Of a stretch of DNA of 64,000 bases, positions 8,993 through 16,873 are shown in pieces. The notes below the pieces were generated by a model, which saw nothing but the letters and a program-made list of their open reading frames with translations, ran no database searches and was not told the origin of the DNA. This stretch comes from VXMF01 sp965206775 (GTDB taxonomy: Bacteria > Acidobacteriota > Terriglobia > Bryobacterales > UBA6623). Position numbers and translations under genes: made by a program. Numbering within the stretch: the first letter of the stretch is position 1; each line of letters begins with the position of its first letter. The stretch covers positions 1,116,001 to 1,180,000 of the forward strand of contig CBDBKU010000002.1 in assembly GCA_965206775.1 (NCBI GenBank), written 5' to 3'.

Positions 8993-9766
8993 TCACTCGC
9001 AGGGGGAAACCCCGAGACCGTCCAGGCCGCCAGGCGCGCCGCGCACCGGAGCCTCGCCCAGCAGTTCTCCGTTCGCGCCGACAAGCACCAGAGGCTGCCG
9101 CAGCTGGCCGCTCGCACGGAAGCTGTGCGGGTCGCCCTTCTGCCCGTCCAGCCCGTCGGCTTCCTTGAGCAAGCGCAGCAGCGCGCTTGCGTCGACGCCC
9201 GGCTCGCGCATCAGCGTGTCTCCGACCGCGCGTGCGGCGAACCATCCGGCCCAGGCCATCGAATCCATTTCCGTCCCGTATCGCTGCTTGTAGCGCCTGT
9301 TGAGGTCGCGTGCGGCGAACTTGACCGCACCGCCGTGCCAGGCCGCTGCCGAGACGGCCGCGCTCGGGGCGCGCTCCTTCCACTGGGCCACTGCGTCGGC
9401 CTTCATGCGCGCGCTCGGAATCACGTGGAGGGCGCTGGGCAGGCATGCCGCCCGGAGACTGTCAGAATCGTCGCTGAGGTTGAAGATGGCCCTGCCGCCA
9501 GCCTTCTCCGCCAGGTTGGCGACCCCGCCCCGCCGGTCCGCGAAAACCGCAATCGCGTCGCTTGGAACCGGCCCGTCGGGAGATGCTGCCAGTGTGAGCT
9601 TTACGCCAAGGAACTCTCCTTGAACGTTGGATTCGTCGATACCCAATCGAACGCCCTGAAGGGCGTTGCTGGATTCGGGGCCGATGTACGCTAGCTTGAA
9701 GTCCGCGCCCGGGGCAGTCGCGGCCAGCAGGATAGCGAGGGTCGAGGCGAATCCGATTGCCCGCAT
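8993..9766 (-). CDS. ABC-type periplasmic binding protein of the PQQ-alcohol-dehydrogenase system type
   Basis: 257 residues from ATG 9766, with a signal peptide (MRAIGFASTLAILLAATAPGA). The mature part resembles the binding proteins annotated with PQQ-dependent alcohol dehydrogenase systems (TIGR03863): GIDESNVQGEFLG, CLPSALHVIPSARMKADAVAQW, DSMAWAGWFAARAVGD and SFRASGQLRQPLVLV. It is shorter than the ~340 residues I expect for that family. No permease or ATPase gene is adjacent, so import through an ABC transporter is not shown. First gene of the operon with the YVTN propeller and MauG-like protein. Confidence 0.72.
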   Translation of the reverse strand: MRAIGFASTLAILLAATAPGADFKLAYIGPESSNALQGVRLGIDESNVQGEFLGVKLTLAASPDGPVPSDAIAVFADRRGGVANLAEKAGGRAIFNLSDDSDSLRAACLPSALHVIPSARMKADAVAQWKERAPSAAVSAAAWHGGAVKFAARDLNRRYKQRYGTEMDSMAWAGWFAARAVGDTLMREPGVDASALLRLLKEADGLDGQKGDPHSFRASGQLRQPLVLVGANGELLGEAPVRGAPGGLDGLGVSPCE

Positions 9767-9875
9767 GCCAGTGTCTTGTTGTGGCGGCCGCCTTGCCGCG
9801 GACCGCCGCTTGAATCGTACCAATAGTAGTCCCCTCGCCGCGACTTCAATCCGCCCGCTCCGGCGGGACTCGGAA

Positions 9876-10775
9876 TCAGGCTGACCCGAACTCGACGTCG
9901 CCTGAGCTGAGCCAGGCGCCTACTTCCGAGGCACTCAGCCGGAGGCTGATGTAGAACGGCCCGAACAGCGCGTAGACCGCGCTCGCCTCGTCGAAGCGCA
10001 TCTCGTAGATCAGCTGCTTGAACACGAGCGGGTCGTCCGCGAACAGGTCAACGCCCCATTCCCAGTCGTCGAAGCCGATCGATCCGGAAATGATTTGCTT
10101 GACCCGTCCAGCGTACCGGCGACCGATCATGCCGTGCTCTCGCATCATGTCCCGGCGCTTCTCGATCGGAACGCTGTACCAGTTCCGCTCCTCGCCCCGC
10201 TTCTTGTCCATTCCATAGAAGCACAGGTACTTGTGGGGCGGCATCGGCGGGTCCAGGCGCGGAGCCATCGCCGAGGCTTGCTCTCCGGTTCGGTCGCGCA
10301 CGCGGGCCGCCCACTCGGGGCTATCCGGGACGATTCCCTCGTCCAGCAGTTCCTGGTAGAGCTTGACCGTGGAATCGTAGAGCCCGAGTTCGACAACGGA
10401 AACGTAGGATGTCGTCGGTTCGAGGAACTCAGAAAGGCGCAGCGCCGAGACCGCCAGCTCGGCGCGGTTCAGTTCCTCCAGGTCCTTCCGGAAGTGAACC
10501 AGCAGCAGGTCACCCTTGTGACCCAGCATGGAGAACAGCGCGGAACTCCCCGGCCCGTCGCCTTCCATCGCTCCAAAGGCGGTCACCGCTTCCTCGGCGA
10601 CGCTTGTGCGCGCCTCCGTGTCGAGCGCCCGCCAAGCCGGCCAGCGCATCCGGAACATCTGGTGCAGGACAGCCGCGCCATCGAGCGTCAATGGGTGCGG
10701 CGGGACCGCAGAGCGGGCAGCTCGTCCCGTTGCCCCGCTGGGGCGGCCCGATGGATTTCCTCCGCCCGCAGACAT
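9876..10775 (-). CDS. hemQ: Coproheme decarboxylase HemQ (chlorite-dismutase family)
   Basis: 299 residues from ATG 10775. HemQ removes two carboxyls from Fe-coproporphyrin III to give haem b, the last step of the coproporphyrin-dependent pathway. The C-terminal half carries the family hallmarks: HKYLCFYGMDKKRGEERNWY, the SVPIEKRRDMMREHGMIGR segment, SGSIGFDDWEWGVDLFADDP and EMRFDEASAVYALFGPFY. The N-terminal ~45 residues are low-complexity and may not be part of the fold. It stands alone, 50 nt downstream (on the plus axis) of nothing related; hppA lies behind it in the same orientation. Confidence 0.93.
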   Translation of the reverse strand: MSAGGGNPSGRPSGATGRAARSAVPPHPLTLDGAAVLHQMFRMRWPAWRALDTEARTSVAEEAVTAFGAMEGDGPGSSALFSMLGHKGDLLLVHFRKDLEELNRAELAVSALRLSEFLEPTTSYVSVVELGLYDSTVKLYQELLDEGIVPDSPEWAARVRDRTGEQASAMAPRLDPPMPPHKYLCFYGMDKKRGEERNWYSVPIEKRRDMMREHGMIGRRYAGRVKQIISGSIGFDDWEWGVDLFADDPLVFKQLIYEMRFDEASAVYALFGPFYISLRLSASEVGAWLSSGDVEFGSA

Positions 10776-10825
10776 CAATTCCCCACTCTATCAGAGGGTC
10801 GGCAAGCGCCTTGCGCGGCTGCCTC

Positions 10826-12880
10826 CTAGACAGCGATCAGCGGGGCGATCACGAGCGCCACGATCGACATCAGCTTGATGAGGATGTTCATCGAAGGACC
10901 GGATGTGTCCTTGAAAGGGTCGCCAACCGTGTCGCCGACGACCGACGCCTTGTGGCCTTCCGAGCCTTTGCCCTCGCCTTGCACCAAGCCTTGCTCGATC
11001 GATTTCTTGGCGTTGTCCCAGGCACCCCCGGCATTGGCCATGAAGAGCGCCAGCAGGACTCCGGTGACGGTCGCGCCGGCTAGCGTCCCGCCCAGGGCCT
11101 CCGGTCCGAGAAAAACGCCCACGACGACAGGAGCCGAAACGGCGATCAATCCCGGCAGGATCATTTCCCTGAGTGCCGCCGCAGTGGCGATGTCCACGCA
11201 ACGGACCGCATCCGGATTGACACCTTCCCGGCCTTCGAGCAGTCCGGCAATCTCCCGGAACTGCCGCCTGATCTCGTCGATGATCTTGCCCGCGGCCTTG
11301 CCGACCGCTTTCATCGTGAGGGCTGCGATCAAGAAGGGAAGTATGCCGCCGAGCAGCAGGCCGATGACGACGTGCGCGGAGTTGAGAGGGATCGAGATCG
11401 GTCCCAGGCCGACCGCCGCCCTCGCGCTGTCGAGCGCTTGGGTATAGGCGGAGAAAAGAGCGAGCGCGGCGAGTGCGGCCGAGCCGATCGCGAAGCCCTT
11501 TCCCATGGCTGCGGTCGTGTTGCCGAGGGAGTCCAGCTGGTCGGTGATCGTCCGGACCTTCTCGGGCAACCCGCACATCTCCGAGATGCCTCCGGCGTTG
11601 TCGGCGATAGGGCCGTAGGCGTCCACGCTCATGGTAATTCCGACAGTCGCCAGCATGCCGACGGCCGCGATGCCGATCCCGTAGAGGCCGGCCGAAGCGT
11701 GAGCGAGGTAGATCGCCGCGCAGATCACGAGAACCGGGGCCGCGCAGCTGCGGAATCCGGTCGCCAGGCCCTCGATGATGTTCGTGGCCGTTCCCATGCG
11801 AGACGCTTCCGCGATCTGGAGCACGGGCCTCATCGACGTGTAGTACTCGGTGATGTAGCCGATCGCGACGCCCGCAAGGCATCCGGCCACGACCGCGCCG
11901 AACACGCCCGTCGCTATACCCATGGCCTCCCCGACGAAGTACCCTCCGACGAGGAACAGCAAGGCGCTCAGCCACGCGGAGTACCGCAGCGCGGCTGCAG
12001 GGCCGAGGGCCTTCAGCGCTCGGACCGAGACGATGCCGACGAGCGAAGCGACCAGGCCCACCGATGAAAGGACGAGAGGCAGTGCCATCAGCGCCGAGCG
12101 CAGCGCTTCCCCGCTCAGCGAACCCGCCAGTTGCGACAGGGCTCCTTCCGGCAGCGTGGCGGCGATCGCCAGGCTCGCGATCATCGAGCCGGCAAATGAT
12201 TCGAAGATGTCGGCACCCATCCCGGCTACGTCGCCGACGTTGTCGCCGACGTTGTCGGCGATCACGCCCGGATTGCGCGGGTCGTCCTCGGGGATGCCGG
12301 CCTCCACCTTGCCGACAAGGTCCGCCCCGACATCGGCAGCCTTGGTGTAGATTCCTCCTCCCACGCGGGCGAACAGCGCGATCGAGCTCGCTCCCATCGC
12401 GAAGCCATTGAGGTATACCGCGTTCGCCGGGTCGGGGAAGTTGAGCGCCAGCAGGCCCACGCCGAGTAGGCCCAGGCCCGCCACGGCGAGGCCCATCACC
12501 GATCCGCCGTTGAAGGCCACCGTGAGCGCAGCCCCCAGGCCTTTCGCGCGGGCAGCTTCGCTCGTGCGCGAATTCGCAAGCGTAGCGGCGTGCATGCCGC
12601 CGAGACCCGCGAGAATGGAACAAGCCGCGCCCACCGCGAAACTGATAGCCATCGGCGCGCCGAGCTTCCACGCGATCACCCCTGCCACGACCACCACGAA
12701 TATGGCCAGGATGCGGTACTCGCGGAAGAGAAAGGCCATCGCGCCGGCCCGGATCAGTCCGGACACGCGCTGCATCTGGCTGTTGCCTGGCGAGTTTCTC
12801 TTGACAGCCAGCAGGGCAAGAAACGAGGCCAGCAAGCCGACCGCGCCCAGGATCGGAGCTAGCGCGAGGTAATGGTCCAT
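10826..12880 (-). CDS. hppA: Membrane-bound proton/sodium-translocating pyrophosphatase
   Basis: 684 residues from ATG 12880, with about sixteen transmembrane segments. It couples hydrolysis of pyrophosphate to ion pumping across the cytoplasmic membrane. The substrate-binding motifs are intact: DVGADLVGKVEAGIPEDDPR, DNVGDNVGDVAGMGADIFES, and the late DPFKDTSGPSMNILIK block. In the potassium-sensing stretch it reads GNTTAAMGKGF: Ala and Gly at the two diagnostic positions, where K+-insensitive enzymes have Lys and Thr. This is therefore the K+-dependent type, which includes both H+ and Na+ pumps; the ion cannot be told from what I checked. Confidence 0.96.
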   Translation of the reverse strand: MDHYLALAPILGAVGLLASFLALLAVKRNSPGNSQMQRVSGLIRAGAMAFLFREYRILAIFVVVVAGVIAWKLGAPMAISFAVGAACSILAGLGGMHAATLANSRTSEAARAKGLGAALTVAFNGGSVMGLAVAGLGLLGVGLLALNFPDPANAVYLNGFAMGASSIALFARVGGGIYTKAADVGADLVGKVEAGIPEDDPRNPGVIADNVGDNVGDVAGMGADIFESFAGSMIASLAIAATLPEGALSQLAGSLSGEALRSALMALPLVLSSVGLVASLVGIVSVRALKALGPAAALRYSAWLSALLFLVGGYFVGEAMGIATGVFGAVVAGCLAGVAIGYITEYYTSMRPVLQIAEASRMGTATNIIEGLATGFRSCAAPVLVICAAIYLAHASAGLYGIGIAAVGMLATVGITMSVDAYGPIADNAGGISEMCGLPEKVRTITDQLDSLGNTTAAMGKGFAIGSAALAALALFSAYTQALDSARAAVGLGPISIPLNSAHVVIGLLLGGILPFLIAALTMKAVGKAAGKIIDEIRRQFREIAGLLEGREGVNPDAVRCVDIATAAALREMILPGLIAVSAPVVVGVFLGPEALGGTLAGATVTGVLLALFMANAGGAWDNAKKSIEQGLVQGEGKGSEGHKASVVGDTVGDPFKDTSGPSMNILIKLMSIVALVIAPLIAV

Positions 12881-13344
12881 AGCGATTTGTGTCTGATTCA
12901 AGCCTTCGGCAATCTCGGCAGGATTGTCGTGAGGGCCCCGTATTTCCCACGGCGCGGACGCCACGTTCGGAGCCGAACTGGGTGTGGACCCTGCCGAGAA
13001 TCGCAATTCGCGCGATGACGCGATCTGCGCTCGCTCGCGATTCTTCGCTGGCTCGGGGAACCGGTCTCCGCCAAGCTCTCCCCGAACCGCTCCGAAGCTC
13101 TGGCTAGCGAATCGTACTCAAAGCTGGTGAGCTTCATGCCGCTGGGTACCGGCCGCTCATCGCTTGGTTGCCGTTGCGCAGCCGCACTCCGCATCGCGAT
13201 ACCCCCTCAGGCTAGCACGAAATCGACGGAACCACTCGGGAACTGCGCGCTTTACGAAGCGATTGCAGGAGCGCCTTTTCTTGACCGTCGCAGGAGCAAC
13301 GGGCCACGAGGCTGCCGCTGCTCTACGATAGGGGATTACCGGCC
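12881..13344. other. 464 nt divergent intergenic region
   Basis: This gap separates the divergent hppA and dCMP-deaminase genes and must hold both promoters. I see no convincing coding sequence on either strand and no structured RNA that I recognise. The stretch is GC-rich without obvious repeats. Confidence 0.5.
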
Positions 13345-14346
13345 ATGATCATCGGATTGACTGGGACCAACGGTTCGGGCAAGACGGTTGCGGCGGAGCA
13401 CCTGAAAAGGAAGGGATTCCAGTTCTATTCTCTTTCGGACGTGATCCGCGAGGAACTGAACGGGCGCGCCCTCCCGCCGAACAGGGAGAACCTCATCGCC
13501 GAGGGCAACCGCCTTCGTTCCGAGTTCGGCCCGGCGATTCTTGCCCAGCGCGTGGGTCGGAAGTTCCGCTTGGACCAGCATTACGTAGTCGATTCTATCC
13601 GCACGCCCTTCGAAGTGCGGGCCCTGCGCGAGTGGGGCGACTTCCACCTGCTTCACTTGGATGCCCCCGTCGAAGAGCGGTACCGGCGAGTTCGAAATCG
13701 CGGTGGCGACCGGATTCCCGCATCGTTCGAGGAGTTCGTCGATCAGGAGCGGCGGGAGCTGGAGAGTTCGGACAAGACGCGCCAGCAATTGCGCGCCACC
13801 TGGGCCGAGGCCGACGAGACCATTCACAATGATGGCGCTCGGGAAGAATTCGTCGACGCCGTCACCGCGGTAGCCAAGCGCTGGCTGATGCAGTCGGAGC
13901 GACCGAGCTGGGACGAGTACTTCATGCAAATCGCACGAATCGTTGCTCTGCGGTCCAACTGCATGAAACGCAAGGTCGCGGCGGTGGTCGTCAAGGACCG
14001 GCGCATCATTTCGACGGGCTACAACGGCACGCCGCGCGGAGTGAAGAACTGCAACGAAGGCGGATGTCCCCGCTGCAATTCCCTCGCGGACAGCGGAACG
14101 CGCTTGGACGAGTGCCTTTGCAGCCACGCCGAGGAGAATGCGATCGTGCAAGCGGCCTACCACGGCATTGCAGTCAAGGGAGCGACGCTGTATTCGACGT
14201 TCTCGCCCTGCCTCATCTGCACGAAGATCATCATCAATGCCGGGATTGCAAGGGTCGTCTACAACCTTGAATACCCGCTCGCCGGCACCGCGAGAAACCT
14301 GCTGGTCGAGGCTGGCGTGGAACTCGACCTGCAACCGCTCGCCTGA
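13345..14346 (+). CDS. Two-domain protein: P-loop kinase-like domain fused to dCMP deaminase
   Basis: 333 residues. Residues 1-180 form a P-loop nucleotide-kinase-like domain with Walker A GLTGTNGSGKT at about 4-14 and a dephospho-CoA-kinase-like LHLDAPVEERYRRV strand. Residues ~185-333 are a zinc-dependent deoxycytidylate deaminase: RPSWDEYFMQIARIVALRS, KVAAVVVKDRRIISTGYNGT, GGCPRCNS, HAEENAIVQAA (zinc His and catalytic Glu) and SPCLICTKIIINAG (zinc Cys pair). dCMP deaminase makes dUMP for dTTP synthesis. The same domain order occurs in the fungal Dcd1 protein, but here the P-loop is intact. The ATG at 13345 follows a GGGGATTACCGGCC stretch. Confidence 0.9.
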   Translation: MIIGLTGTNGSGKTVAAEHLKRKGFQFYSLSDVIREELNGRALPPNRENLIAEGNRLRSEFGPAILAQRVGRKFRLDQHYVVDSIRTPFEVRALREWGDFHLLHLDAPVEERYRRVRNRGGDRIPASFEEFVDQERRELESSDKTRQQLRATWAEADETIHNDGAREEFVDAVTAVAKRWLMQSERPSWDEYFMQIARIVALRSNCMKRKVAAVVVKDRRIISTGYNGTPRGVKNCNEGGCPRCNSLADSGTRLDECLCSHAEENAIVQAAYHGIAVKGATLYSTFSPCLICTKIIINAGIARVVYNLEYPLAGTARNLLVEAGVELDLQPLA

Positions 14347-14390
14347 AGCCGCGCCGGTTTGCGAGCGCGTTGGTCGTATGATCTTCAGGT

Positions 14391-15008
14391 ATGGCCAACA
14401 AGCCCTTCCGCGAACCCCGTCTTGCCTTGAACCGGATCTATACTCGCCGGGGCGATAGCGGCGAGACCGCCCTTGTGAACGGGCGCAGGGTTCGCAAGGA
14501 CGACCCCAGAGTAGAAGCCTACGGCACGGTCGACGAGTTGAACGCGTTCGTCGGATGCGCGATAGAGAACCTCAGGGCCGCCGAGGAACACCGTCCTGCA
14601 CTCGCTCCACTTGGCGGGATCCTGCTCCGCGTCCAGCACGAGCTCTTCAACCTCGGTTCGGAGGTCGCGACCGATCCCGGCTCTCTTGGGGAGCGGCAGC
14701 CGCGCGTGCTGGCTTCTCAGGTTGAACGCCTGGAGGCGGACATCGACGCCATGAACGAGGACCTGCCGCCGCTCCGGTCTTTTGTTCTGCCGGGCGGGTC
14801 AACTCTGAACGCCGATTTGCACGTTTGCCGCGCCGTGTGCCGGCGCGCGGAGAGGAGGGTCGCTGCTCTTGAGGCTTCCGAGCCGGGCGCTGATCTCCCC
14901 TTCCGCTACCTCAACCGCCTATCCGATGCGTTCTTCGTTTGGAGCCGGTGGGCGTGCCGCTCAATGGGCGAGCCGGAGACGCTCTGGCAGCCGAACGCCG
15001 GGACTTGA
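14391..15008 (+). CDS. Cob(I)alamin adenosyltransferase (PduO type)
   Basis: 205 residues. The family transfers the adenosyl group of ATP to cob(I)alamin (or corrinoid) to form coenzyme B12. Diagnostic features are IYTRRGDSGETALVNGRR near the N-terminus (ATP-binding), VEAYGTVDELNAFVG around residue 45, FVLPGGSTLNADLHVCRAVCRRAERR, and YLNRLSDAFFVWSRWAC near the end. 44 nt after the dCMP deaminase gene; no B12 riboswitch is visible in the short gap. Requires imported or synthesised corrinoid; no other B12 genes are in the window. Confidence 0.94.
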   Translation: MANKPFREPRLALNRIYTRRGDSGETALVNGRRVRKDDPRVEAYGTVDELNAFVGCAIENLRAAEEHRPALAPLGGILLRVQHELFNLGSEVATDPGSLGERQPRVLASQVERLEADIDAMNEDLPPLRSFVLPGGSTLNADLHVCRAVCRRAERRVAALEASEPGADLPFRYLNRLSDAFFVWSRWACRSMGEPETLWQPNAGT

Positions 15009-15230
15009 TGTCCTTGATGTTTCGCAGATGTACGGGCTGTCTATCCAAGCTTCCCAATCGGGGCGTCGGTATGCGCAACCCATCGTTGCCTACTGGGCCC
15101 AGGCTTGACGTCGCTCCAAGGTCCGGAGCCGAGCCAGCACGGTTCGCACGCGGAGCCAATCGCTGTTCAATACGTTCCGATCGGCGGCACGGTCGCTTGA
15201 GTCGAGGGTCGGCTGCGCCATAATGTGCCC

Positions 15231-16214
15231 ATGCTTACACGGAGGGAACTCCTCGCATCGGTCCCGGCTCTCGGCGGCTTTGCCGCCTGCGCGGGCAGAA
15301 GCGGCCTGCCCGTGGTCGGGGTCGTGCCGAAGGGGACGAATCACACCTTCTGGCAATCCGTCCATGCCGGCGCGATCAAGGCCGGAGAGGAGTTTGGCCT
15401 GGAGATCCTTTGGAACGCCCCGCAGATGGAAATCGACTCGTCGCGCCAGATCGCGATTGTCGAAAATCTCATTACCATGCAGGTCGACGGGATCGTGCTT
15501 GCCCCGGTAGACGCCGAGGCGCTGGTGCGGGTCGTCGAGCGGGCCGCCGATCGCGGCATACCCGTTGCGATCTTCGATTCCGCGATCGAGACCGACCGGA
15601 TCATTACGTTCGTGGTGACGGACAACTACAAGGGCGGCGTGATGGCAGCCGAACGGATGGGCGCGATCGTGGACGGCAAGGGCAAGGTCGGCGTGATCGG
15701 ATTCATGCCCGGCAGCGCCTCCACCATGAAGCGCGAGGCAGGATTCAAGGAAACCATCGAGGCAAAGTTCCCCGGCATCGAGTTCCTGGGTGTCAAGTTC
15801 AACATGGCGGATCGCGCCAAAGCGCTGGAGGAAGCGGAGAATCTCCTCACCGCGCATCCGGATCTCGCCGGTCTCTTCGCCGACAACGAGTCGAGCCTTG
15901 ACGGGACCGTCCAGGCGGTCAAGCAGCGCGGTCTGTCCGGCAAGGTCAAGATTGTCGGGTTCGATGCCTCGGAAACCTTGGTCGAAGACATGCGTGCGGG
16001 GGTGATCGACTCGATCGTGGTGCAGGATCCCTTCAAGATGGGCTACGAGAGCACCCGTCAGATGTCGATACACCTCGACGGCGGCGAAACCGTTCCTCAC
16101 ATCGATTCGGGGGCGTACTTGCTGAGGCCCGACAATGTCGATACTCCGGAAATGAGCGCCGTGGTGTTCCCGGATCTCGAGTACTGGCTGGGCCGCGAGG
16201 GCGCCGGTCACTGA
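15231..16214 (+). CDS. Sugar-type ABC transporter periplasmic binding protein
   Basis: 327 residues from ATG 15231 (GTG 15225 is also in frame). The leader TRRELLASVPALGGFAACAG has a twin-arginine-like start and a lipobox-like FAAC, suggesting an exported lipoprotein. The mature protein is a type I periplasmic binding protein of the RbsB/peripla_BP_4 class: LPVVGVVPKGTNHTFWQSVH, LITMQVDGIVLAPVDAEAL, IVGFDASETLVEDMRAG and VQDPFKMGYEST. Such proteins feed sugars to ABC importers, but no permease or ATPase gene is beside it. The stop at 16212-16214 is next to the tadA start. Confidence 0.9.
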   Translation: MLTRRELLASVPALGGFAACAGRSGLPVVGVVPKGTNHTFWQSVHAGAIKAGEEFGLEILWNAPQMEIDSSRQIAIVENLITMQVDGIVLAPVDAEALVRVVERAADRGIPVAIFDSAIETDRIITFVVTDNYKGGVMAAERMGAIVDGKGKVGVIGFMPGSASTMKREAGFKETIEAKFPGIEFLGVKFNMADRAKALEEAENLLTAHPDLAGLFADNESSLDGTVQAVKQRGLSGKVKIVGFDASETLVEDMRAGVIDSIVVQDPFKMGYESTRQMSIHLDGGETVPHIDSGAYLLRPDNVDTPEMSAVVFPDLEYWLGREGAGH

Positions 16215-16215
16215 T

Positions 16216-16722
16216 GTGCCGCCCGACGACGAGCGGCATATGCGCGAGGCGCTGGCTCTAGCGGTTCAGGCCGCGGATGCTGGCGAGGTTCCCGTCGGAG
16301 CCGTCGTAGTGCGGGAGGGACGGGTTCTCGGGCGCGGAGCCAACCGCCAGATCCGCGATGCGGACCCGACAGCGCACGCCGAAATCGTCGCCCTGCGGGA
16401 GGCCGCTGGCGTGCTTGGGGACCACAGGCTTCGAGGGGCCACCTTGTACTCAACGCTGGAGCCCTGCCCGATGTGCGCAGGGGCCCTCGTCACCGCGCGC
16501 CTCGCCCGTCTCGTCTTCGGCTCGCGGGACCTGCGGTTCGGCGCCGTGCGCAGCAAGTTCCGGCTTGCGGATTCCGAACTCCTCAATCACAGGCTTGAGG
16601 TTTCGGAAGGTGTGCTCGCGCTCGAATGCCTCGCCCCTTTGCGGGCGTTTTTCGCCGCCCGCCGCGCGCACGACGACGGCCGCTTGGCCTGCGAGCCGCC
16701 GCTAGGTCGCTCCAAGCATTGA
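16216..16722 (+). CDS. tadA: tRNA-specific adenosine deaminase
   Basis: 168 residues starting with GTG 16216, one nucleotide after the binding-protein stop codon; an in-frame ATG at 16240 is an alternative. TadA converts A34 of tRNA-Arg(ACG) to inosine. The zinc deaminase motifs are complete: TAHAEIVALREAAG (zinc His and catalytic Glu) and TLEPCPMCAGALVTARL (zinc Cys pair). The RLVFGSRDLRFGAVRSKF segment is usual for bacterial TadA. Length is normal. Confidence 0.95.
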   Translation: MPPDDERHMREALALAVQAADAGEVPVGAVVVREGRVLGRGANRQIRDADPTAHAEIVALREAAGVLGDHRLRGATLYSTLEPCPMCAGALVTARLARLVFGSRDLRFGAVRSKFRLADSELLNHRLEVSEGVLALECLAPLRAFFAARRAHDDGRLACEPPLGRSKH

Positions 16723-16748
16723 CAAACCCTCCCCCCGACCGAAAGAAT
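16719..16748 (+). promoter_or_regulatory. Putative sigma70-type promoter for metK-ahcY
   Basis: A perfect TTGACA (16719-16724, overlapping the tadA stop) is followed after 18 nt by AAGAAT (16743-16748, four of six matches to TATAAT). It would drive metK, whose start is about 125 nt downstream. No SAM or SAH riboswitch that I recognise lies in the leader. Confidence 0.42.
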
Positions 16749-16873
16749 GAAGGATTGAGGCCGGGTCCGTGTGCCGCGCGTCGAGCGCCCCGGAATCCAG
16801 AAACCAGCCGCCCGCCCGCCCGCCTGCACGAGCAGCGGGAAGTTTCCGGCGGCTTTCCGAACGGAGAATCGTC

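Noticed and set aside
10791..12950. Minus-strand open frame of 719 codons parallel to hppA in another frame
   Set aside because: Arg/Gly-rich shadow of hppA without any membrane segments or motif; the hppA frame has all pyrophosphatase signatures.
16723..16873. Possible SAM or SAH riboswitch upstream of metK
   Set aside because: I could not build the consensus stems; only GC-rich, low-complexity sequence with CCCGCCCGC repeats is there.
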